64,000 nucleotides of DNA from Dysgonomonadaceae bacterium zrk40 (GCA_016916535.1 CP070276.1:2992351-3056350), one strand, 5' to 3'. Shown: positions 26,652-37,090, numbered from the stretch's first letter. The notes: generated by a model from the sequence alone, not told the origin. Translations and numbers: made by a program.

Positions 26652-28427
26652 CTGAAATTCCCGCTTTTTTCTAACCAGATTATTGTCAATTACACGTAAT
26701 CTACTGATAAATACTGAAAATATTTTAGCAAACCCTTGTTTTTCTCAAACAATATGGTTATATTTGTAACCATATTAAAGATTCACTGTCATGGGAAAAA
26801 GGGTCATCGAGATCAAGGCGAAGAATGGAACGGTATATCTCTACGAGGATGAGTCATACTGGGACAGGGAAAAGGGTTACTCAACGCACAAGCGCACCTG
26901 TATTGGCAAGAAGGGGGCAGATGGTGAGGCTATTTACAACACTTACTATAGGAACCGGGAAAAGATGCATCAACTAGCCGCAGAGGTAAAGAAGCCCAAC
27001 GAGGTATCCAACACCACATTCGTTGGAGAGACGATGATACTTGACAAGGTGACCCGGGATACTGGTGTTTCACGCGTTTTGACCGAGAGCTACGGGGAGA
27101 ATGATGCCCGCAAGATCATCGCGTTGTCATACTACCAGATATGTCGGGGGAAGGCATTGAGCAACGCGGAAGACTGGTTGGAGCAGCGCGGTTTGGGGAA
27201 GATGGGGTTGAGTTCACAAAGGGTGTCCGAATTGCTCGGGAGATTGAAGCAAGACAAGGTGAACACGTTCTTTCAACTCTGGGCGGGGGAACACGCGGAA
27301 AAAGGGAGCCAGCTATTCGATTTGACCAGCGTGAGTACCTACGGCAAACGAAACCCTTACGCGGAGTACGGGTACAACAGGGATAGGGAAAACCTCGAGC
27401 AAATCAACCTGGCACTGCTGACCTCGTGTGGGAGCGGGCTGCCTATGTGGTACCAGGTGCTCCCCGGGAGCATGTCCGACAAGGTGATCCTGGATCAGGT
27501 GTTGTCGATGATGAAGAAGATGGAAGTCCCAAGGTTTACCTTCGTGGGTGATCGCGGTTTTTATAGTGACTACAACCTTGAGCTGTTGTCACGCGAGGGC
27601 TACAAGTTCACCATCCCGGTGCCGTCCAATGTCGCATGGCAAAAGAAATTGATTGCGGAACATCGCGACACACTTGTGCGCCCGGGGAACCTGATCGAGG
27701 AAAATGGGAGTATCATGTACGGGAAGACCATCTACAAGACTACCCCTGCTCATGGCAGAACCTGGTATCACCTGTATTTTGACCCCGCGAGAAAAGACAA
27801 GATCATAGCCTCTTTCATGCAAAAGCTAAGGGCTTTGAAAGATGAGCTGGAAGCAGACAAGCTTGTAGAATCACACCGGACGATGTATGAGCGTTACTTC
27901 ATCGTCAAGGAGACCCCGGTTCGGGGCCGGTCGGTGAATTATAACGATGAGGCGATACAGGAGTTCATCAACAGTGACAGTTGTTACTGGGTACTGATCT
28001 CTACCTCAGCCAAAACGGCGGTTCAGGCACTGGAACAATACCGGGAGAGAAACGGTGTGGAATTGTACTTCGATGATGAGAAGAATCTCCTGGACTTGAG
28101 ACGCCTGAAGAACCATAGCGAGCAGACGATCAAGGGAAAAATTTTCGTGACCTTCATCTCTCTGATCATCCTTGCAAGGTTACGAAAGATGGTGGACCAG
28201 ATTGACAAGAAGAAACGCAAACACTGGTCTGAACAAGATATGTTGCGCAAGGTGGAAACTTATGCAAGGGTTCACTTCGAGGGAAAATACAAGGATGTGT
28301 ACTCCACACCCACCGCGGCTCAGCGACTAGTCTTCGACCTCCTGGAGATACCATACACCTTCAAGGGTAAGGAAAGTACATCGGGAAGAGAGCTGTAAAT
28401 ATGGTTACAAAAGCACGGGATTTTCGG
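26652..28427 (+). mobile_element. IS1634-type (IS4 superfamily) element inserted in IS66 tnpC
   Basis: 1776 bp. Related ends CTGAAATTCCCGCTTTTTTC and the complement CCGAAAATCCCGTGCTTTTG, flanked by the 7 bp duplication GTAATAA (26645-26651 and 28428-28434). Confidence 0.9.
26791..28398 (+). CDS. IS1634-type transposase
   Basis: 535 aa DDE transposase with LFDLTSVSTYG (first D), TFVGDRGFYSDYN (second D) and YRERNGVELYFDDEKNLLDL (E region), the large-protein pattern of IS1634. Complete. Confidence 0.9.
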   Translation: MGKRVIEIKAKNGTVYLYEDESYWDREKGYSTHKRTCIGKKGADGEAIYNTYYRNREKMHQLAAEVKKPNEVSNTTFVGETMILDKVTRDTGVSRVLTESYGENDARKIIALSYYQICRGKALSNAEDWLEQRGLGKMGLSSQRVSELLGRLKQDKVNTFFQLWAGEHAEKGSQLFDLTSVSTYGKRNPYAEYGYNRDRENLEQINLALLTSCGSGLPMWYQVLPGSMSDKVILDQVLSMMKKMEVPRFTFVGDRGFYSDYNLELLSREGYKFTIPVPSNVAWQKKLIAEHRDTLVRPGNLIEENGSIMYGKTIYKTTPAHGRTWYHLYFDPARKDKIIASFMQKLRALKDELEADKLVESHRTMYERYFIVKETPVRGRSVNYNDEAIQEFINSDSCYWVLISTSAKTAVQALEQYRERNGVELYFDDEKNLLDLRRLKNHSEQTIKGKIFVTFISLIILARLRKMVDQIDKKKRKHWSEQDMLRKVETYARVHFEGKYKDVYSTPTAAQRLVFDLLEIPYTFKGKESTSGREL

Positions 28428-29936
28428 GTAATAAGGCATCTTGCCTATCACATCGATAAGCCATTCCCGCGGGTTCACCCCCTGCTCCTTGCATGAGGTC
28501 AACAGGGAGCAGATTATGGCCGTGTTCTCTGCTGCCTCGTGGTTCCCGCAGAACATGAAGTTCTTTCGAGACAGGGCAATGGGACGGATCGCATTTTCAG
28601 CCATGTTGTTGTCGAGCAATAGTCGCCCATCTTTCATGTAATTCTTCATTCGCGGCCAATAATTATACGTGTATTTGAGAGCTTCACCAATAAGACTTTG
28701 GGGTAGAACCGTAGGGAAGGTTTTACTCACCCATACTTCAAGTGAGTCCATGATTGGTGTAGCAAGTTCCTCCCTGAGTTTTGCCCGTTCCTCGTACGAT
28801 AGGTTTCGCTCGTCAGCCATCCTCTCTATCCGGTACAGCTTCTGGATCTCTTTCAGGGCATGTTCTGCCAGTGCTTTATTCTCATTCAGGGCCTTTTCGT
28901 AATAGCGCCTTATGTGGACGATGCAGCTGACGAGACACACCTTATCTCCCTTGTCAAAGACATTGTAGGCTTGCCAACCGTCACTTTGCAGGTAACCGGT
29001 AAAGGATTTCAGTAAGGTACCCACGGTTTCCTGGGACCTGGAACCATCGTTGTAATAAAAGAAAACCAGTTTCTTCATGACTGCTCTCACCATCCACAAG
29101 TACTCTTTTTTTGCCTTGTGACTTTCCTTGTTGATCACCGGTAGGGTGGTTTCATCCACCTGGAGGTAATCAGTATCAACAACCTCTCTCTTAAGTGCCT
29201 CGTAGAGCGGCTTCAGGAGCTCGCAAGCGGGCTTGAACCAACCGGAGATCGTATTCTCCGGTATCTTCACCCCCAAGTGTTGGAACTGCTGTACCTGGCG
29301 GTAAAAGGGGAGATGATACACATACTTCCCAAGCAGGATCTCTGCGAGAAGACTGGCTCCTGGGAGCCCCTTGTATATGGGCAGTAACGGGAGCGGGGCG
29401 ATGATCACACCGGGTGTGCCATCAACTGCCGGTGCAGTGTTGTCTTTTAAACCGTACTTGGGGCGTACAAGCTCTTTCACGTACAGCTTCCCGGGTTCAA
29501 ACTCCAGTGTACGGGTACGTTCCTCACCGATACGCTTGTATTTGTCCAGATCAAGTTCTTCAGGTTCAAGCAGCACCTCCACCACGGGCAGATCCTCCAA
29601 CATCTTGCGGTTGGATCTCTCTTTCTTCCTTGTGCGTGTCTGCTCCTCAATCTGCTTCTCGGCAGCAGCACGGGCGGCTTCGATCTCAGCCAGTCGCTTC
29701 TCCTCGTCTGCAATCGTTTCAAACAATGAGAGCTGGTTGGGATCCAGCTGGGATAGCTTTTCGCTTTTACGCCCATAAAACTGGCGGGTGAACCAGGCGA
29801 TTTGTGCCAGCAGCTTATCCATCCGCTGCTGCATCCCGGAGAGTTGTTCCGATAGCTTCGTGTTAGCCTCGGTGAGCTGACGGATTTGTTCCGCCTGCGA
29901 TTGTATGAGGAGTTCTACGGCTTGCATCTGGTCCAT
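28428..29936 (-). pseudogene. tnpC: IS66 transposase tnpC, 3' end cut by IS1634
   Basis: About 500 codons remain: coiled-coil start (LTEANTKLSEQLSGMQQRMD), WFTRQFYGRKSEKL, the DDE core (DYLQVDETTLPV, YLQSDGWQAYNV, DNNMAENAIRPIALSRKNF). The frame then runs 36 codons into IS1634. The missing end is at 26555-26651. Confidence 0.92.
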
Positions 29937-30027
29937 TTCCCGGGTTTTTATCTAGTCATAAAAATACAAAAAAACCCTGATCTGGACAAGCTTTCAAGAG
30001 ATTATTTCTACTCTTTTTCCGATTTTT

Positions 30028-30390
30028 TTATTGCCCGTTTCTCATTGCCATTAGCCTCTTCAACCTGGTGGCCGGATCATCCCGTATGCCCTCAACCATC
30101 AACACGAGATCTCTCCACTGCATGGGATAAGAGCGGCTATTTTCATCGTATGAGGGTATGCGGAAGGTACCTTCCTCGAGCCTTTTCATGTACAGGACCA
30201 ACCCTCCATCTTCTGCATGCAAAAGCTTCATGGTTGTACGGTTTCGATTGATGAAGATGAAGACATCACCCATACGGACATCATATCCCATCTGGTTTTG
30301 TACAACACCACAGAGTGAGTTCATCCCTTTTCGCATGTCTGTCTTCCCAGGACACAAGAAGTAGCGCATGTTATCATTCAGGCAGAACAT
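30028..30390 (-). CDS. tnpB: IS66 accessory protein TnpB
   Basis: 120 aa with the family signature TDMRKGMNSLCGVV and GDVFIFINRNRTTMKLL. A start at MRYFLCPG is also possible. Overlaps tnpA by 17 bp. Confidence 0.92.
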   Translation of the reverse strand: MFCLNDNMRYFLCPGKTDMRKGMNSLCGVVQNQMGYDVRMGDVFIFINRNRTTMKLLHAEDGGLVLYMKRLEEGTFRIPSYDENSRSYPMQWRDLVLMVEGIRDDPATRLKRLMAMRNGQ

Positions 30391-30772
30391 GGCGTGAGCA
30401 GATTTGATTCAGTAAATTGATAGCGATCTCTGTCTGGGCACTGCCAGTGAAACTGACCTGGATACCTCCCGGAAGTTTGATCCTGATCTCTCCCTGGCTG
30501 CTGCGGGGAGATGTGCCTGATACGGTGGCGGGGGCTTTTACAGGTAGGTTGATACTGATCGGTGCCAGCGTGCTCGCGGGTGCCTCCGGTGTATTGTTGT
30601 TATAGGATCGGGAGAGTCCAAACTTGGATTTCCAGTAGTGGAAGCTGGAGACTGTATAGGACTCGTTCGCACAAAAATCTTTGATGCTTAACCCGCTTTT
30701 CTGTTGGCGTTCCAATATCGCCAGGAATTCTTCTTTGCTTACAGGCTTCATAAAAAATAGGTTTGCCGGCAA
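30374..30772 (-). CDS. tnpA: IS66 accessory protein TnpA
   Basis: 132 aa with a helix-turn-helix-like N-terminus (LSIKDFCANESYTVSSFHYWKSK) usual for IS66 TnpA. First gene of the IS66 operon. Confidence 0.85.
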   Translation of the reverse strand: MPANLFFMKPVSKEEFLAILERQQKSGLSIKDFCANESYTVSSFHYWKSKFGLSRSYNNNTPEAPASTLAPISINLPVKAPATVSGTSPRSSQGEIRIKLPGGIQVSFTGSAQTEIAINLLNQICSRHVLPE

Positions 30773-31051
30773 AGATCGGGAAAAACCATTTACGCTAAAA
30801 TGGGTATTTTATCGGGGGCTTACAATGTTATGATGTCGGACAGATTTTTGATAAGCCACTCCCAATACTAGACGATACAGCTGTTACCGGAAATTAGAAA
30901 TACAGTAAAAATGGAAATCTCAGTACAGTGAAAACGGTAACAAGACTACAGCGATAATGGCAACAGCAGTGCAGTAAAAACGGTAACAATAGTGCAGTGT
31001 TTTTGAGAAATAATTTTCACCTTTAAGTCATAATTTTAAAGCAAAGGTATT

Positions 31052-32620
31052 ATGACAGAGAAGGAATATAAATCACTCAATCGTTACATTATGTACGACA
31101 CTATTCACCGGCTTCGTCATGAGGAGCATCAATCGATTCAATGGATTGCCGATTATCTCGGGATCAATTTTAGAACAGTAAAGAAGTACCTGGAGATGGA
31201 TATCAAGGAGTTTGAAAGTTACTCAAACAGCTTGAACGAGCGTGACTGCATTCTAGAGCCTTACAGGAGCTTCATTGTAGAACGCCTGGGTCAGTTCCAG
31301 GATACACCGGCTGCGCAGATGCATGACTGGTTAAAGGAGTATCATCCTTCTTTTCCTCGTGTAACACCTAAAACTGTTTACAACTTTGTCATGAAGATCC
31401 GACAGGAGCACAATCTGCCCAAGTTAAAAGTCAATGAACGCGAGTATGGATCTCTCCCCGAAACGCCACCGGGTAAATATGCCCAGGTTGACTTCGGTGA
31501 ATACAAGCTGCGAAAAGGCGACGGTTCAAGGGTCAAAATTTACTTCTTTGCCATGGTCCTGGGATATAGCCGCTACAAGTTTATTTGCTTCCAGGATAAA
31601 CCTTTCACCAGCGAGAACGCTGTCTACGCTCATGAGCTTGCTTTTCGTTTCTTTCATGGGATACCCAGGTTTATTATTTATGACCAGGATTCAGTCTTTC
31701 TTTATGATGAGAACATCGGGGATTACATTATGACAGAGGTATTCAACAGCTATGTGAAAAGCCGTCCGTTCAAGCCCGTTTTTTGCCGTAAAGCAGACCC
31801 CGAGAGCAAGGGGAAGATAGAGAACGTGATCAAGTATGTCAAACAGAACTTTTTACTGAACAGGTCATACAGCAATTTGGATAACCTTAGCAAGGAAGCC
31901 GAATACTGGTTGACCAGGACAGGCAATGCCATGGTTCATAATACTACCTGCAAGGTGCCCCAGCAGGTATGGAGCTCTGAATGTAAAGATTTACAACCAT
32001 ACATACCCGTGACTTCCTCCGCACTTGAGTTAGGGCATAAAGTTCAAAACACAAACAGCCTACGTTACAAAGGGAACACCTACTCGCTTCCTTCCGGCAC
32101 GTACCGTGGTGAAGAGACCAGGGTTCTTGTCGATGAAGAAAATGGCACACTCGTGATCAAAACCATGGATGGAGAGCTCCTGGCAAAGCACCTTATACCG
32201 GCCGGGCGCGGAGAGAAAGTCATTAACAATAATCATCAGCGTGATAAATCAACCAGCATTCAGAATCTCTGTGATAAGGTGAAGGTTCAGTTCACGGATC
32301 AATCAGGGGCTGAAATCTTCCTGTCCAAAATAAAAGAACGTTATCCCCGATATATAAGGGACCAGATAACTGTCATGTTGAACTGCCTGGCAAAATATGC
32401 GCCGGAAGACACTGACAAAGCACTTGATACGTGCCTTGAGAAAGCCCTCTACAGTGCGAATGACTTCAAGTCAATACTCTCCTCCAGTGCGGTGATCAGG
32501 GAGAATAATAATGAGATGGAGATCAAATCCCTTGGCACTCCTGAAACACAATTGATGGTAAATATCAGGCCAAACAAATCCACCATCGATGTGTATCAAA
32601 ACCTCTTTAAAAGCAACTGA
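31052..32620 (+). CDS. istA: IS21 transposase IstA (element 2)
   Basis: 522 aa. Helix-turn-helix (SIQWIADYLGINFRTVKKYL), then an rve core with YAQVDFGEYKL, IIYDQDSVFLYDE and PESKGKIENVIKYVKQNFL. Unlike the IstA of element 1 in sequence, so the two elements are different IS21 types. Confidence 0.93.
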   Translation: MTEKEYKSLNRYIMYDTIHRLRHEEHQSIQWIADYLGINFRTVKKYLEMDIKEFESYSNSLNERDCILEPYRSFIVERLGQFQDTPAAQMHDWLKEYHPSFPRVTPKTVYNFVMKIRQEHNLPKLKVNEREYGSLPETPPGKYAQVDFGEYKLRKGDGSRVKIYFFAMVLGYSRYKFICFQDKPFTSENAVYAHELAFRFFHGIPRFIIYDQDSVFLYDENIGDYIMTEVFNSYVKSRPFKPVFCRKADPESKGKIENVIKYVKQNFLLNRSYSNLDNLSKEAEYWLTRTGNAMVHNTTCKVPQQVWSSECKDLQPYIPVTSSALELGHKVQNTNSLRYKGNTYSLPSGTYRGEETRVLVDEENGTLVIKTMDGELLAKHLIPAGRGEKVINNNHQRDKSTSIQNLCDKVKVQFTDQSGAEIFLSKIKERYPRYIRDQITVMLNCLAKYAPEDTDKALDTCLEKALYSANDFKSILSSSAVIRENNNEMEIKSLGTPETQLMVNIRPNKSTIDVYQNLFKSN

Positions 32621-32621
32621 T

Positions 32622-33380
32622 ATGACGCCGGATAAATTAACAACCATACGCGGGTATGCAAAACGACTCAGGCTCTCCGGACTAACTGTCAATGCCCAGG
32701 ATATCCTGCTAAGAGCACAGAAAGAGTCTCCCAGTTATGATGATTTTTTAAGTCTTGTGCTGGAGTTGGAAGTTCAAGGCCGTGAAGAGAAGCAGAGACT
32801 TTTACGTTTAAAAGCTGCCAAACTTCCACTAGCACATAATCTTAACATGTATGACCACTCCATCTCAAATGGATTGAGCGCAACTCAACTAAACCAACTT
32901 CGGGAACTGCATTGGGTCGAAGAAAGCTTCAACCTTATGCTTGCGGGGCCTTGTGGTGTTGGCAAAACATTTATCGCTTCAGGCCTTTGTGCCGATGCCA
33001 TTGACAAGGGGTATAAAGCATACTTCAGAAGTATGGATGAACTACTGACCACACTTAAGTTGAAAAATATAGTTGCCAGTGCAAAAAGGGAATACAAGAA
33101 CCTGGCTGCCGCGGACGTGATTGTCATAGATGACCTGATGAATATATCTGTGAATCGCGAGGAAGGGAATCTTCTCTTTGCCTTTATGAACAGCATATAC
33201 GAATCCACTTCGTTTATTATCACCACCAATAAATCACCTGCAGAATGGGCTCGTTCGCTTGATGACGAAGTGCTGGCGACGGCTCTTTTAGACAGATTGC
33301 TCTATAAATGTGAACTTTTGCAACTCAAAGGAAAGAGTTACAGAATGACTAACAGAAAAACTATTTTTGATGAAAACTAA
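32622..33380 (+). CDS. istB: IS21 helper ATPase IstB (element 2)
   Basis: 252 aa from the ATG 1 bp after the istA stop. Walker A AGPCGVGKTF and Walker B VIVIDDLMNI. Partner of the IstA just upstream. Confidence 0.93.
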   Translation: MTPDKLTTIRGYAKRLRLSGLTVNAQDILLRAQKESPSYDDFLSLVLELEVQGREEKQRLLRLKAAKLPLAHNLNMYDHSISNGLSATQLNQLRELHWVEESFNLMLAGPCGVGKTFIASGLCADAIDKGYKAYFRSMDELLTTLKLKNIVASAKREYKNLAAADVIVIDDLMNISVNREEGNLLFAFMNSIYESTSFIITTNKSPAEWARSLDDEVLATALLDRLLYKCELLQLKGKSYRMTNRKTIFDEN

Positions 33381-33649
33381 AAAAATGAATGAAAAATGGA
33401 AACAAAAAAATGGGAATGTGAATGAATAAATTACCTTTGCAAAAGATGCACAGTTGTTACTGAAATTACTGCATCATTGTTACCAAAAGTGCTGCATTGT
33501 TGTTACCGAAAACACTGCACTTTAATTTACCGAAATTACTGCATTCTCAGTTTCCGTTAACAACAGCGGACAAGACTGCCCGACAGGGCACTCGTCTTGG
33601 CCTTGACCGCTGTAGCGGCTAGTGTTACCTTTGCTTGTCAAAATATCTG

Positions 33650-34453
33650 TCATACTGCTTCCTTTCGTTTTATCAGTTCTTCCCTATACTCAAAGGGTGT
33701 CATGTTGCCCAACGCCTCATGGGGTCGTTCTTCGTTGTAGTCATTCCGCCAGGCTTCTGTCAGTTCCCTGACTTCAGACAAGTTTCGGAAAATATATCTG
33801 TCAAGTACAGCCCTTCTGTAGCTTCCGTTGAAGCGTTCAATGTAGCCGTTCTGGGTGGGTTTACCAGGCTGAGTATACATAATGTTTATCTCATTGCCTT
33901 TACACCAATCTTTGAACACCTGGGCGATAAACTCAGGACCATTGTCGCAGCGTATGTTCTTTGGTTTGCCATTAAGCCATATGACCTTTTCCAGAACTTT
34001 GATGACACGCTTTGCCGGCATGGACATCGATATCTCCTGTGTCACGGCAATCTTGCAGGCATCATCTATGATATTAAGAACACGGAATTGTCTTCCGCAC
34101 TCAATCCTGTCACTGACAAAGTCAATGGACCAGGTAACATTGGGCTCTTTAGGCATAACCAGAGGATTCTTCACCCTTGCAGGCAGACGTTTCTTCAAAC
34201 GGCTTCGCTTCTCATAGTGCATTGCCTTGTAAACCCTGTAAACCTTCTTGTGGTTCCATGTCTTACCCTCACGTCTCAGCCTTGAATAAATCTTCCAGAA
34301 GCCATCACCGAAGTTGGCGGCAGCACGGATTGCGTCTTCAACTTCAGTGTCATCTTTCTTGTCAGTATAATAGAAGTAGGAGCGATGGATGTCCATCAGC
34401 TTGCACGCCCGAGAGATGCTTACACCATATTCTTCCACTATATCTCCTGCCAA
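33650..34453 (-). CDS. IS3-B transposase orfB (frameshift product part)
   Basis: 267 aa rve transposase: VTWSIDFVSDRIECG (D), IRCDNGPEFIAQVF (D), QNGYIERFNGSYRR (E). It follows orfA in the -1 frame; a run of eight A at about 34483-34490 (minus strand) is a likely programmed frameshift site that makes the OrfAB fusion. Confidence 0.9.
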   Translation of the reverse strand: MAGDIVEEYGVSISRACKLMDIHRSYFYYTDKKDDTEVEDAIRAAANFGDGFWKIYSRLRREGKTWNHKKVYRVYKAMHYEKRSRLKKRLPARVKNPLVMPKEPNVTWSIDFVSDRIECGRQFRVLNIIDDACKIAVTQEISMSMPAKRVIKVLEKVIWLNGKPKNIRCDNGPEFIAQVFKDWCKGNEINIMYTQPGKPTQNGYIERFNGSYRRAVLDRYIFRNLSEVRELTEAWRNDYNEERPHEALGNMTPFEYREELIKRKEAV

Positions 34454-34473
34454 TTCCTTCTTTACCTCGGGCT

Positions 34474-34740
34474 CTAGAGTTTTTTTTCGATGACCTCCTT
34501 CAGTATCTTGTTGTCAAGTGCAAGGTCAGCATACATCTGTTTCAACGTGCGGTTCTCATCTTCAAGCTCTTTGAGACGTTTAACCTGACTGATCTCCATT
34601 CCACTATACTTGGACCTCCAATTATAAAGGGTAGCCCTGGATATATTGTAGTCACGCGCTACAACTGCGGCATCCACCCCACTTTCAAGTTGATGGACTG
34701 CCTTTACCTTCTCTGACTCACTGTGTACTTTTTTTTTCAT
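34474..34740 (-). CDS. IS3-B orfA
   Basis: 88 aa from the ATG of MKKKVHSES. Helix-turn-helix (DAAVVARDYNISRATLYNWR) followed by a leucine-zipper-like helix (LKELEDENRTLKQMYADLAL) as in IS3 OrfA proteins. The last codons contain the A8 slippery run. Confidence 0.88.
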   Translation of the reverse strand: MKKKVHSESEKVKAVHQLESGVDAAVVARDYNISRATLYNWRSKYSGMEISQVKRLKELEDENRTLKQMYADLALDNKILKEVIEKKL

Positions 34741-34814
34741 TTTATTTCCTATGCCAAACAAAGTTAATAATTTTGTCCAACTCGGAACTGTCCTACAAAT
34801 AGGGAAGGCTACAC

Positions 34815-35314
34815 ATATGATCGCTTATGGACCATCCGATCAGTTTGCGGTCAAAAAGATCCAGCACACAGGTCAGATAAAGAAATCCATCCTTACACGG
34901 AATATACGTCAGGTCAGAGACACACGCTTTCACAGGCTCATTCTGATTAAATTCGCGATTCAACAGATTTGGAGCAACCTTATAGTTGTGAGAGGCATCC
35001 GTCGTCACTTTGAATCGTCTCGAGAGTTTGCTGCGCAAGCCCATTTTCCTCATGTGGCATGCTACAGTGGTTCTCGAGACAGGAGTTCCGGATACCTGCA
35101 AATCCTTTGCCAGCCGGGGGCTTCCATTGCGTCCCCTGGCTGCAAAATATGCATCCCTGATCTTTTCGTCCAGCTCCATATATTTGCGCTTACGTTGGCC
35201 CTCCGGATCTTTAAGCCAGCGGTAATAACTGCTCCTGGGGACTTTCAGTACTGTGCACATCACCTCGACCGTCCATTGTTTCGAGTTATATTCCTTTATA
35301 AAGAGATAGATCAA
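34815..35314 (-). pseudogene. IS3-A transposase orfB, N-terminal part
   Basis: About 167 codons with the HTH_21-like region (KIRDAYFAARGRNGSPRLAKDL) and the first catalytic Asp in KACVSDLTYIPCKDG. Cut by IS3-B at DHM; the frame runs a few codons into that element. It overlaps orfA of IS3-A by 4 bp. Confidence 0.9.
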
Positions 35315-35619
35315 CGATCTCTCTTGGAGATGATGCTCAAAGCTTTTTTTAATATGTCCCGCTCCGTTTCAGCCTCGCCAAGGCGTTTTTCCAGTTCAGC
35401 AATCCTTTTGGTATCTTCACTTAATGACTGGACACCGTGTCCGGGGAAACTGGCTTCTCCTTTCTGCTGGTATTCTTTCCGCCAACGATATAAAAGAAAG
35501 GGGGCAATACCCAATTCCTGTGCAAGCTCGGAAATATTCTTGCGTTCTAAACTGAGTTTGACCGCATTCTCTTTGAATGCCTTGTCAAAATGGGTTCTTT
35601 GTTTTCTCATATTACACAA
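35311..35619 (-). CDS. IS3-A orfA
   Basis: 102 aa (96 to 100 if a later Met is used). Helix-turn-helix (NISELAQELGIAPFLLYRWR) and a C-terminal zipper (IAELEKRLGEAETERDILKKAL). Intact, though its orfB is split. Confidence 0.88.
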   Translation of the reverse strand: MCNMRKQRTHFDKAFKENAVKLSLERKNISELAQELGIAPFLLYRWRKEYQQKGEASFPGHGVQSLSEDTKRIAELEKRLGEAETERDILKKALSIISKRDR

Positions 35620-35755
35620 AAATAAGCGTTTATGCTTAACTCTGTGTCCCGGCTAAGTTAGTAATTCCAATCACATTATTCTATACCAATATTATTGATT
35701 GAAGTTTATGACATACTTGCAGATCATCTTTGAAATCTTTTATTATAAAATACAG

Positions 35756-37071
35756 CATTGCTGTCCTATTAAAATCTGAAATAGTTCTTTGAAATATTTG
35801 AAATTTAGTTAGATACAGAGGTTTTTCGAGCGCGACGATTTCAATTGATACCTTTGCCGCCTATAACAAAGGCTGCAATGAATAAAGAGAAATATGTGTT
35901 TGCTCAGTTAATCTCATTCCTGAATGAAGATAAGTTTCGACGTATAGTCAACAAGTACCAAGGGAATCGCTACATAAAGCATTTCACTTGCTGGAACCAG
36001 TTGCTATCTTTGATGTTCGGCCAACTTTCCAATCGTGAAAGTCTGCGAGACTTGATTGTCGCTCTTGATGCTCACCATTCCAAATGTTATCATCTGGGAA
36101 TGGGTAGGAATGTTTCAAGATCATCCTTGGCGAGAACCAATCAAAACAGGGACTATCACATCTTTGAGGAGTATGCCTACTACTTGGTAAACGAAGCAAG
36201 GAAGAAGCGTGTCACCGATATCTTCAAACTCGGTGGAAACGTTTACGCCTTTGATTCAACAACCATTGATTTATGCCTATCTGTATTCTGGTGGGCGAAG
36301 TTTCGCAAGAAGAAAGGTGGTATCAAAGTACATACATTGTATGATGTGGAAACGCAGATTCCTGCATTCTTTCATATCACCGAAGCTTCCGTGCATGATT
36401 CAAAGGCGATGAATGAAATTCCCTATGAGTCTGGCTCCTACTATATCTTTGACCGTGCTTACAACAACTTCAAGATGTTGTATCGGATTCATCAGATAGG
36501 TGCCTGCTTCGTTGTCAGAGCCAAGAAGAATCTTCAATACAAGCCTGTCAAGTGGAAGCGAAGATTGCCTAAGAATGTACTCTCAGATATGTCTATCCAA
36601 TTGACGGGCTTTTATCCGAAGCAATACTATCCTGAGCCGCTTCGTTTGGTCAGATATTGGGATGAAGAACAAAAACGTGAGTTTGTTTTCTTAACCAATG
36701 CAACGCACATTTCTGCCCTTCAAGTTGCCGACCTCTACAAGAACCGCTGGCAAGTAGAACTGTTCTTCAAATGGCTGAAGCAGCACCTCAAAATCAAAAA
36801 GTTCTGGGGTATTACCGAAAATGCCGTTCGGATACAAATCTACGCAGCTATATGCACCTACTGCCTGGTGGCAATTATTCAGCACGACATGCAACTGGAT
36901 AGAAGTACATACGAAGTTCTTCAAATATTGAGTATCTCGCTGACCGATAAAACGCCTCTTCGAGACCTCTTTGACAAAACTAAATTTCAAAATGACAAAG
37001 AACGATTTAGACCAGATGGGCCAAGTTTATTTGATTTTTAATAACGTCCCAATTTTAATGGGACACTAGTG
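35756..37071 (+). mobile_element. IS4-family element, copy 2 (1316 bp)
   Basis: Same ends and length as copies 1 and 3; left end CATTGCTGTCC(T)ATT as in copy 3. It lies 92 bp after IS3-A and 20 bp before the truncated trypsin-like gene. Confidence 0.9.
35878..37041 (+). CDS. IS4-family transposase (copy 2)
   Basis: 387 aa, differing from copy 1 by one residue near the C-terminus (ERFRPDG for ERFGPDG). DDE/YREK motifs intact. Confidence 0.95.
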   Translation: MNKEKYVFAQLISFLNEDKFRRIVNKYQGNRYIKHFTCWNQLLSLMFGQLSNRESLRDLIVALDAHHSKCYHLGMGRNVSRSSLARTNQNRDYHIFEEYAYYLVNEARKKRVTDIFKLGGNVYAFDSTTIDLCLSVFWWAKFRKKKGGIKVHTLYDVETQIPAFFHITEASVHDSKAMNEIPYESGSYYIFDRAYNNFKMLYRIHQIGACFVVRAKKNLQYKPVKWKRRLPKNVLSDMSIQLTGFYPKQYYPEPLRLVRYWDEEQKREFVFLTNATHISALQVADLYKNRWQVELFFKWLKQHLKIKKFWGITENAVRIQIYAAICTYCLVAIIQHDMQLDRSTYEVLQILSISLTDKTPLRDLFDKTKFQNDKERFRPDGPSLFDF

Positions 37072-37090
37072 GAAAAATTTATCTATTTAT

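Larger units (their letters stand above)
26409..30822 (-). mobile_element. IS66-family element inserted in IS3-B
   Basis: Ends GTAAGCACCCGAGC (left) and GTAAGCCCCCGATA (right, complement), with an 8 bp target duplication AATGTTAT at 26401-26408 and 30823-30830, as expected for IS66. Encodes tnpA, tnpB and a tnpC broken by IS1634. Confidence 0.93.
30882..33562 (+). mobile_element. IS21-family element 2 inserted in IS3-B
   Basis: 2681 bp. Ends TGTTACCGGAAAT and the complement TGTTAACGGAAAC, flanked by the 5 bp duplication ACAGC (30877-30881 and 33563-33567). Both ends carry several copies of a GTAACA / CAGTA-type repeat, the multiple binding sites of IS21 transposases. Confidence 0.93.
26339..34814 (-). 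mobile_element. IS3-family element B, inserted in IS3-A
   Basis: Ends GTAAGCTACCCC...AGGACAGT (left) and GTGTAGCCTTCCC...AGGACAGT (right, complement), flanked by the target duplication ATAT (26335-26338 and 34815-34818). Its own 3' part is opened by IS66 and IS21-2; the core with orfA/orfB lies at 33600-34814. Confidence 0.85.
25920..35663 (-). mobile_element. IS3-family element A, split by a nested 8.5 kb insertion
   Basis: Imperfect ends AACTTAATTGAGACAAAAAG (left) and AACTTAGCCGGGACACAGAG (right, complement) bound the element. Its orfB is cut at an ATAT site: the N-terminal part is at 34815-35314 and the C-terminal part at 25941-26338. Joining them across one ATAT restores the frame (GWSISDHM + NASHTVV). 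Confidence 0.85.

Noticed and set aside
30882..31015. Clustered GTAACA/CAGTA repeats at 30.9-31.0 kb and 33.4-33.56 kb as a CRISPR or iteron array
   Set aside because: They are irregular in spacing, mirror each other at the two ends of IS21-2, and fit its multiple terminal binding repeats.
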